Positions 59,873-64,000 of a DNA stretch of 64,000 nt are shown one piece after another. The stretch comes from Deltaproteobacteria bacterium. Lineage in GTDB: Bacteria; Myxococcota_A; Polyangia; Polyangiales; Polyangiaceae. The DNA is taken from contig VGRJ01000005.1 of NCBI GenBank assembly GCA_016875405.1, positions 1-64,000 on the forward strand, written 5' to 3'. Each line of letters starts with the position of its first letter. Within the stretch, counting starts at the first letter, position 1. A model generated the notes under the pieces. That model did no database searches, had not been told where the DNA came from, and saw only the letters and a list, made by a program, of their open reading frames with translations. The translations under genes and the position numbers were made by a program.

Positions 59873-60790
59873 ATGACGGATGGCGCCGGGCCAAAGGTCG
59901 CGGACAGCGCCATCGCTCGGCTCATCGAGCGTGTGGGCACCGATGCGCCGCTCGGCGTGTTCGACTCGGGCCTCGGAGGTCTCACCGTCGTGCGCGCCAT
60001 GCGCGAGCGGCTCCCGAACGAGGACATCATCTACCTCGGCGACAACGCGCGCGTGCCCTACGGGACCCGGTCCCCCGAGACGATCGTCCGCTACGCGCTG
60101 GGCTGCGCCCGAGAGCTCTCGAGCCGAGGCGTCAAGGCGATCATCGTCGCTTGCAACACCGTGAGCGCGGTCGCCCTCGACCGCCTCCGCGCCGAGCTGG
60201 ACCTCCCCGTCACGGGCGTCATCATCCCAGGAGCCCGGGCCGCTACGCGCGCGTCGGGTGAGGCCCCGGTGGGCGTCCTCGGGACGCTGGGGACCATTTC
60301 GTCGGGCGCCTACACGCGTGCGGTCGCGTCGTTCTCGAGTCGAACCGAGGTCCTCGGGCAGGCGGCGCCGCTGCTCGTCGCGCTCGCCGAGGAGGGCTGG
60401 ACCGAGGGCGAGGTGCCAAGGCTCGTCGTGCGAAAATACCTCGACTCGTTTTTTGGTCCCGAGGTGGTCGAGGGGTTCGGACTACCGCGCGCCTCGAAGG
60501 TCGGCTGCGTGGTGCTCGGGTGCACGCATTTTCCGCTATTTCGCGAGCTCATCGAGCGTGAGGTCCGCGAGATCGGCGGGCGCGGCATCCCGGTCGTGGA
60601 CAGCGCCCGCGAGACGGCGAGCGACGTCGAAGCGTTCCTGAACGAGCGCGGCATGCGCTCACGACGCGACGAAGCCGGCCGCCTCGAGCTGCTCGTCACC
60701 GACAAGCCGAGGAGCTTCGAGGCCGTCGCGTCTCGGTTCCTCGGCGGTGCGGTCGGCGGCGTCGATCTCGTCGATCTGAAGCCCGAGTGA
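59873..60790 (+). CDS. murI: glutamate racemase
   Basis: 305 residues from ATG 59873. It supplies D-glutamate for peptidoglycan. The two catalytic Cys are Cys94 in IIVACNTVSAVAL and Cys217 in VVLGCTHFPLF; GVFDSGLGGLTVVRAM and YLGDNARVPYGTRSPE are typical. The start was chosen at the ATG in front of homologous sequence; the frame is open from 59555. It lies between the fused sheath gene and tssC, on the opposite strand. Followed by a strong hairpin. Confidence 0.95.
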   Translation: MTDGAGPKVADSAIARLIERVGTDAPLGVFDSGLGGLTVVRAMRERLPNEDIIYLGDNARVPYGTRSPETIVRYALGCARELSSRGVKAIIVACNTVSAVALDRLRAELDLPVTGVIIPGARAATRASGEAPVGVLGTLGTISSGAYTRAVASFSSRTEVLGQAAPLLVALAEEGWTEGEVPRLVVRKYLDSFFGPEVVEGFGLPRASKVGCVVLGCTHFPLFRELIEREVREIGGRGIPVVDSARETASDVEAFLNERGMRSRRDEAGRLELLVTDKPRSFEAVASRFLGGAVGGVDLVDLKPE

Positions 60791-60856
60791 AGACGAATCT
60801 CGACGGGAATGCTCGGGCGACGCGCACGCCGCGGCCCGCGGAACCCTTCAGACGAC

Positions 60857-60887
60857 GACGCCCACCGCCAGGGAGACGGTGGGCGTC
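60857..60887. terminator. bidirectional terminator-like hairpin between murI and tssC
   Basis: Perfect 11-bp arms GACGCCCACCG / CGGTGGGCGTC (60857-60867 and 60877-60887) around a 9-nt loop, in the convergent gap between murI (stop 60790) and tssC (stop 60980). There is no long T tract on either side, only CGATTTG after it on the plus strand. Confidence 0.65.
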
Positions 60888-60979
60888 CTCGATTTGCCCC
60901 GAGCATCGAGGAGGGCGGGGTACGTGAGCGCCGGACCGCAGCCGACAACGACCGCCCCGGCGCCCACGCTTGACGCGAA

Positions 60980-62458
60980 TCACTCCTTGTCGAGCTTGCC
61001 GACGAGCCCCAGCGTGAAGGAGGCGCCCATGTACTTGAAGTGCGGGCGCACCTTCATGTCGACCTTGTACCAGCCGGCGTTTCCCGGGATGTCCTCGACC
61101 GTGATCTGCGCCTGACGGAGCGGGCGACGACCACGAACCGCGGGCGAGACGACGTCCTGATCGGCGACGTACTGACCGATCCACTTGTTGAGCTCGCGCT
61201 CGAGGTCGGCACGCTCCTTCCAGCTGCCGATCTGCTCGCGCTGCAGCACCTTGATGTAGTGCGCGAGGCGGCAGGTGATGAACAGGTAAGGCAGCTGCGT
61301 GCCGAGTCGGTAGTTCAGCTCCGCATCCCGACCCTCGGCGCTCTGGCCGAAGCTCTTGGCCTTCTGCGCGCTGTTCGCCGAGAAGAAGCACGCGTTGTCC
61401 GAGTCCTTGCGGAAGGTGAGCCCGATGAAGCCCTCCTCGCTCAGCTCGTACTCGCGACGCTCGGTGAGCAGGACCTCGGTCGGGACCTTGGTCTGGATCT
61501 CGCCCATCGCCTCGTACTGATGCAACGGCATGTCCTCCACGGTGCCGCCCGCTTGAGGCCCGATGATGTTCGGGCACCAACGGTACTGCGCGAAGCTGTC
61601 GGCGACGCGCGTGGCGAACGCGAAGGCCGAGTTGCCCCAGAGGTACTTCTGGTGCTGCCCGATGACGCTCTCCTCGTAGTTGAACGCCTTCACAGGCCGG
61701 GTGTTCTGGCCGTAGGGGAGGCGCAGGAGGAAGCGCGGCATCGTGAGCCCGACGTAGCGCGCGTCCTCGCTCTCGCGGAACGCCTGCCACTTCGTGTACT
61801 GCGGGCCCTCGAACGTCGCCTTCAGGTCCTTCATGTTGGCGAGGTCGGTGTAGCTGTCGAGCCCGAAGAACTGCGACCCGGCGGCCGTGATGAACGGCGC
61901 GTGCGACATCGCGGCGACCGCGGCGCAGTTCTGCAGGAGCGCGATGTCCTGCGGACCAGGGCCGAAGTCGTAGTTGCCGACGAGCATGCCGTAGGGCTTG
62001 CCGCCGAACTGGCCGTACTCCGCCGAGTACACGAGCTTGTAGAGGCCGCTCTTCGGGATCTCGGGGGCATCCTCGAAGTCCATGAGGAGATCGTCCTTCG
62101 AGACGTTGACCATCTCGACACGGATGTTCTCGCGGAAGTTCACGCGATCGATCACGAACTTGAGGCCGCGCCAAGCGCTCTCGAGCGCCTGAAACTGCGG
62201 GTTGTGGAGGATGACGTCGATCTGATTCGAGAGCTTCTGATCGATCTCGGCGATCATCGCGTCGACGAGCGCCTTGTCGACCTTCTCACCCTCGCGCTTC
62301 GGCTGAATGAGTTCGGCGATGAACGCCTGCACGCCGGCCTTCGCGATTTCGTAGCCCTCGTTCCCGGGGCCCATTTTCGCCTCATGAAGGATTTCGTCTA
62401 GGAGCGACTCGCCCTCGAGCGTCTGCGACGCGCCCTCGGTCTGGGACTGCTGCGACAT
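60980..62458 (-). CDS. tssC: type VI secretion sheath large subunit TssC
   Basis: 492 residues from ATG 62458 (GTG 62464 is an alternative overlapping the tssB stop). Family signatures: QKLSNQIDVILHNPQFQALE, SAWRGLKFVIDRVNFRENIR, GKPYGMLVGNYDFGPGPQDI, FFGLDSYTDLANMKDLKATF, RFLLRLPYGQNTRPVKAFNY and CRLAHYIKVLQREQIGSWKE. TssC with TssB forms the contractile sheath that drives the Hcp tube. Length is normal. The SD GGTGAG lies 5 nt before the ATG. Confidence 0.97.
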   Translation of the reverse strand: MSQQSQTEGASQTLEGESLLDEILHEAKMGPGNEGYEIAKAGVQAFIAELIQPKREGEKVDKALVDAMIAEIDQKLSNQIDVILHNPQFQALESAWRGLKFVIDRVNFRENIRVEMVNVSKDDLLMDFEDAPEIPKSGLYKLVYSAEYGQFGGKPYGMLVGNYDFGPGPQDIALLQNCAAVAAMSHAPFITAAGSQFFGLDSYTDLANMKDLKATFEGPQYTKWQAFRESEDARYVGLTMPRFLLRLPYGQNTRPVKAFNYEESVIGQHQKYLWGNSAFAFATRVADSFAQYRWCPNIIGPQAGGTVEDMPLHQYEAMGEIQTKVPTEVLLTERREYELSEEGFIGLTFRKDSDNACFFSANSAQKAKSFGQSAEGRDAELNYRLGTQLPYLFITCRLAHYIKVLQREQIGSWKERADLERELNKWIGQYVADQDVVSPAVRGRRPLRQAQITVEDIPGNAGWYKVDMKVRPHFKYMGASFTLGLVGKLDKE

Positions 62459-62460
62459 GC

Positions 62461-62955
62461 TCACTCACCTTCCTTCTTGAGACCGAGCTCGTTGACGATG
62501 CGGTTGCGCGCCGCGGGGTCCCCGAGGATGTTCTGGATCTTGTTGCGGAACGCCTTCTCGTTGCCGAGCGGGCCCTTCAGCGCCGTGAGCGCCGCGCGCA
62601 GGTCGAGGAGCTTCTTCAGCTCCGGCACCTGATTCGCGATCGCCTCCGGCTCCATGTCCGAGAGCCGACGGAAGCGCAGGTTGACGTTGAGCTCCTCGCC
62701 CTCCTTCTCGCTCAGCTTGTCCGGCACCGCGAAGTTCAGGCTGAGCTTCTGCTCGGCCATCACCTTCGAGAAATTGTCCTTGTCGACGTTGATCGGCTTG
62801 CGGTCCTCGAGCGGTCGGGGATCGGGGCGCTGCGTGAAATCCCCCATCATCAACATTTTGAGGGGGAGCTCGACCTCTTCCTGAGCGTCTCCGGTGGCCG
62901 GCTTGTAGACAATGTTGACGCGCTCCTTAGGAGCGACTGAACCTTCCTTGCTCAT
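62461..62955 (-). CDS. tssB: type VI secretion sheath small subunit TssB
   Basis: 164 residues. VNIVYKPATGDAQEEVELPL, KMLMMGDFTQRPDPRPLEDR, KPINVDKDNFSKVMAEQKLS, LNVNLRFRRLSDMEPEAIAN and the C-terminal sheath-interlock region are diagnostic. Its stop is 2 nt from the tssC ATG. GGAG about 11 nt before the ATG serves as SD. It lies 188 nt after tssA, with no obvious promoter motif in between. Confidence 0.97.
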   Translation of the reverse strand: MSKEGSVAPKERVNIVYKPATGDAQEEVELPLKMLMMGDFTQRPDPRPLEDRKPINVDKDNFSKVMAEQKLSLNFAVPDKLSEKEGEELNVNLRFRRLSDMEPEAIANQVPELKKLLDLRAALTALKGPLGNEKAFRNKIQNILGDPAARNRIVNELGLKKEGE

Positions 62956-63143
62956 CTCAGCTGCGTCTCCTTTCCCCTGGGACGTTAGCAATCCAAACGC
63001 GCTCCACAGTGGTGCCGTAGGGCTAGACCCAGACAGGGGGGGGACAGGAGCATACCGAAGTTCACGCGCCCCACGGAAAGCATTTTCGGTCGACGGATTC
63101 GCGTGCTCGCCGCCCCATGCGCGGAACGGCCAAGCGGCTCGCG

Positions 63144-64000
63144 TTAGGCTTTCTTCGGAGCGAGGCGCAGAGCGGTCGCCGCGTCGAGCTGGCAGAGCCG
63201 CTCGAAGGTCGCCTCCTCTGCGGCCTTCGCCTCGGCGGTGGGCGTGCCGACGCTGTTCAGGCCTCGGTATGCGGAGTAGAGCGCCGCGTAAACTTCGCCC
63301 GCGAGGCGCGGGTCCCAAAGCGCGAGTTCGTGTCGCCGAATGATTTCGGTCAGCCCTTCGAGCTGGCTCTTCGCGATGTCGAGCTGGCCTGCGCCCAGGC
63401 AGAGCTGCGCTAGCGCGAGGCGGCCGCGGAACCGCTCCGCGGGCGTGGGAGCCGCATCGCTCGCCGCCATCACGACCGAGAGCGCCTTGCCGAGGTCGCC
63501 CTTCATCGCGTGGTCCTTTGCCTCCTTCAACGGTTCGTCGAGCACGCTCGGGGCGGCGCCACCACCACCGCCATCGGCGGCGAGGAGCGGCTTCACCTCG
63601 TTCTCGATCCACATCTGCGTCTGAGCATCTGCGTAGGGCGTGCCGTCCGAGAACTTGAGCTGCGGGAGGCTCGGGACCTTCTTCAACATCAAGGCGACCT
63701 GGAGCAAGAGCTCCTCCTTTGCCTTGAGGAACAGCGCCCCGAGGGCGGACATGGCCGTGGCGACGTAGCGCTGCGGATCGAGCCAGAGAATGAAGTTGCC
63801 GCCCTGGGTGTCCGCCTCGTTCAAGAGGGTGAGCCAGTCGTTCGACGAGGCGAGCCCATCGAGACGGGTCTTGATGTGCGCACCGGGCGCCTCGACGAGC
63901 GTACGCCCCTCCATCACGGCCGGTACCTGCGTGACCTCGAGCCACATGCCGAAGCGGCTCAGCTTGTAGGCCATCGGGTTCTCGGGCTTCTCGCCGCGCA
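63144..64000 (-). CDS. tssA: type VI secretion protein TssA (N-terminus off window)
   Basis: The frame is open through the right edge; the visible part is 284 residues and reads RGEKPENPMAYKLSRFGMWL, which resembles the middle of ImpA-type TssA proteins (the ENP.AY.L...W motif before the C-terminal region). It continues with LEAPGAH-like VEAPGAHIKTRL and the helical end MKGDLGKALSVVMAASDAAP, TPAERFRGRLALAQLCLGAG and AYRGLNSVGTPTAEAK. TssA proteins cap or prime sheath-tube assembly. The true start lies beyond base 64000; the internal ATG at 63974 is not the start. Confidence 0.85.
   Translation of the reverse strand, partial: RGEKPENPMAYKLSRFGMWLEVTQVPAVMEGRTLVEAPGAHIKTRLDGLASSNDWLTLLNEADTQGGNFILWLDPQRYVATAMSALGALFLKAKEELLLQVALMLKKVPSLPQLKFSDGTPYADAQTQMWIENEVKPLLAADGGGGGAAPSVLDEPLKEAKDHAMKGDLGKALSVVMAASDAAPTPAERFRGRLALAQLCLGAGQLDIAKSQLEGLTEIIRRHELALWDPRLAGEVYAALYSAYRGLNSVGTPTAEAKAAEEATFERLCQLDAATALRLAPKKA

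Noticed and set aside
63144-63974. ATG at 63974 as the start of the TssA-like gene
   Set aside because: The frame is open to the window edge and the residues just before it (RGEKPENP) are part of the conserved ENP.AY motif, so the true start is off the window.

Overview
The window reads as a chromosomal segment of a very GC-rich Myxococcota/Deltaproteobacteria-type bacterium, probably from the Polyangia side. This is an inference from gene content: very long TPR proteins, a Ser/Thr kinase with an N-terminal zinc-ribbon-like region, many Cys-rich or Pro/Ala-rich lipoproteins, a type VI secretion locus, and tightly packed genes with ATGA or GTGA start/stop overlaps. No rRNA, tRNA, IS element, phage gene or CRISPR array was seen.

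Layout. 1-8860 (minus): the end-truncated gene of a giant TPR protein whose Pro-rich tail is built of tandem repeats, then a membrane Ser/Thr kinase, a Cys-rich lipoprotein and a small TPR envelope protein. 8924-10922 (plus): a membrane-anchored thioredoxin-like protein and a lipoprotein. 10989-12766 (minus): the rpsP-khpA-rimM-trmD translation/RNA operon without rplS. 12828-18879 (minus): an L,D-transpeptidase lipoprotein, a 983-residue Cys-rich lipoprotein and glycogen synthase. 18903-22463: an RluA-type pseudouridine synthase, pgi, and a short decayed stretch with a frameshifted membrane/His-rich gene. 22464-27089 (plus): sucA (E1 of 2-oxoglutarate dehydrogenase), an overlapping hotdog thioesterase and a lipoprotein. 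27118-31262 (minus): a coupled four-gene unit with a ThiF/MoeB-like E1 enzyme, a truncated E1-like protein and two exported proteins of unknown role. 31323-33008: aidB-like acyl-CoA dehydrogenase. 33024-37999 (minus): hpf-ptsN-hprK-rapZ-ptsH-ptsI, a regulatory phosphotransfer operon with no sugar permease, behind a good sigma70-type promoter and a leader of about 230 nt. 38307-45714 (minus): a corrinoid-uptake-like trio (surface lipoprotein, TonB-dependent receptor, propeller-like lipoprotein), uridine kinase and an AAA/TPR protein. 45764-51015: lytic transglycosylase, PP2C phosphatase, ddl and an OmpA-like lipoprotein. 51041-57758: a membrane protein with a spermidine-synthase-like domain, rlmN, a biotin carboxylase and a phosphohexomutase. 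57848-64000: type VI secretion genes (tssA partial, tssB, tssC, and a separate 645-residue protein that looks like a TssB-TssC fusion) with murI between the two parts.

How it fits together. Much of the window is housekeeping: cell-wall precursor enzymes (murI, ddl), wall remodelling (lytic and L,D-transpeptidases), central carbon (pgi, phosphohexomutase, glgA, sucA), and ribosome assembly or modification. The points most worth follow-up are the fused sheath-like protein beside a conventional tssBC pair, the split E1-like operon with exported partners, the BtuB/BtuG-like trio, and the complete HPr/HPr-kinase/EI/EIIA relay.
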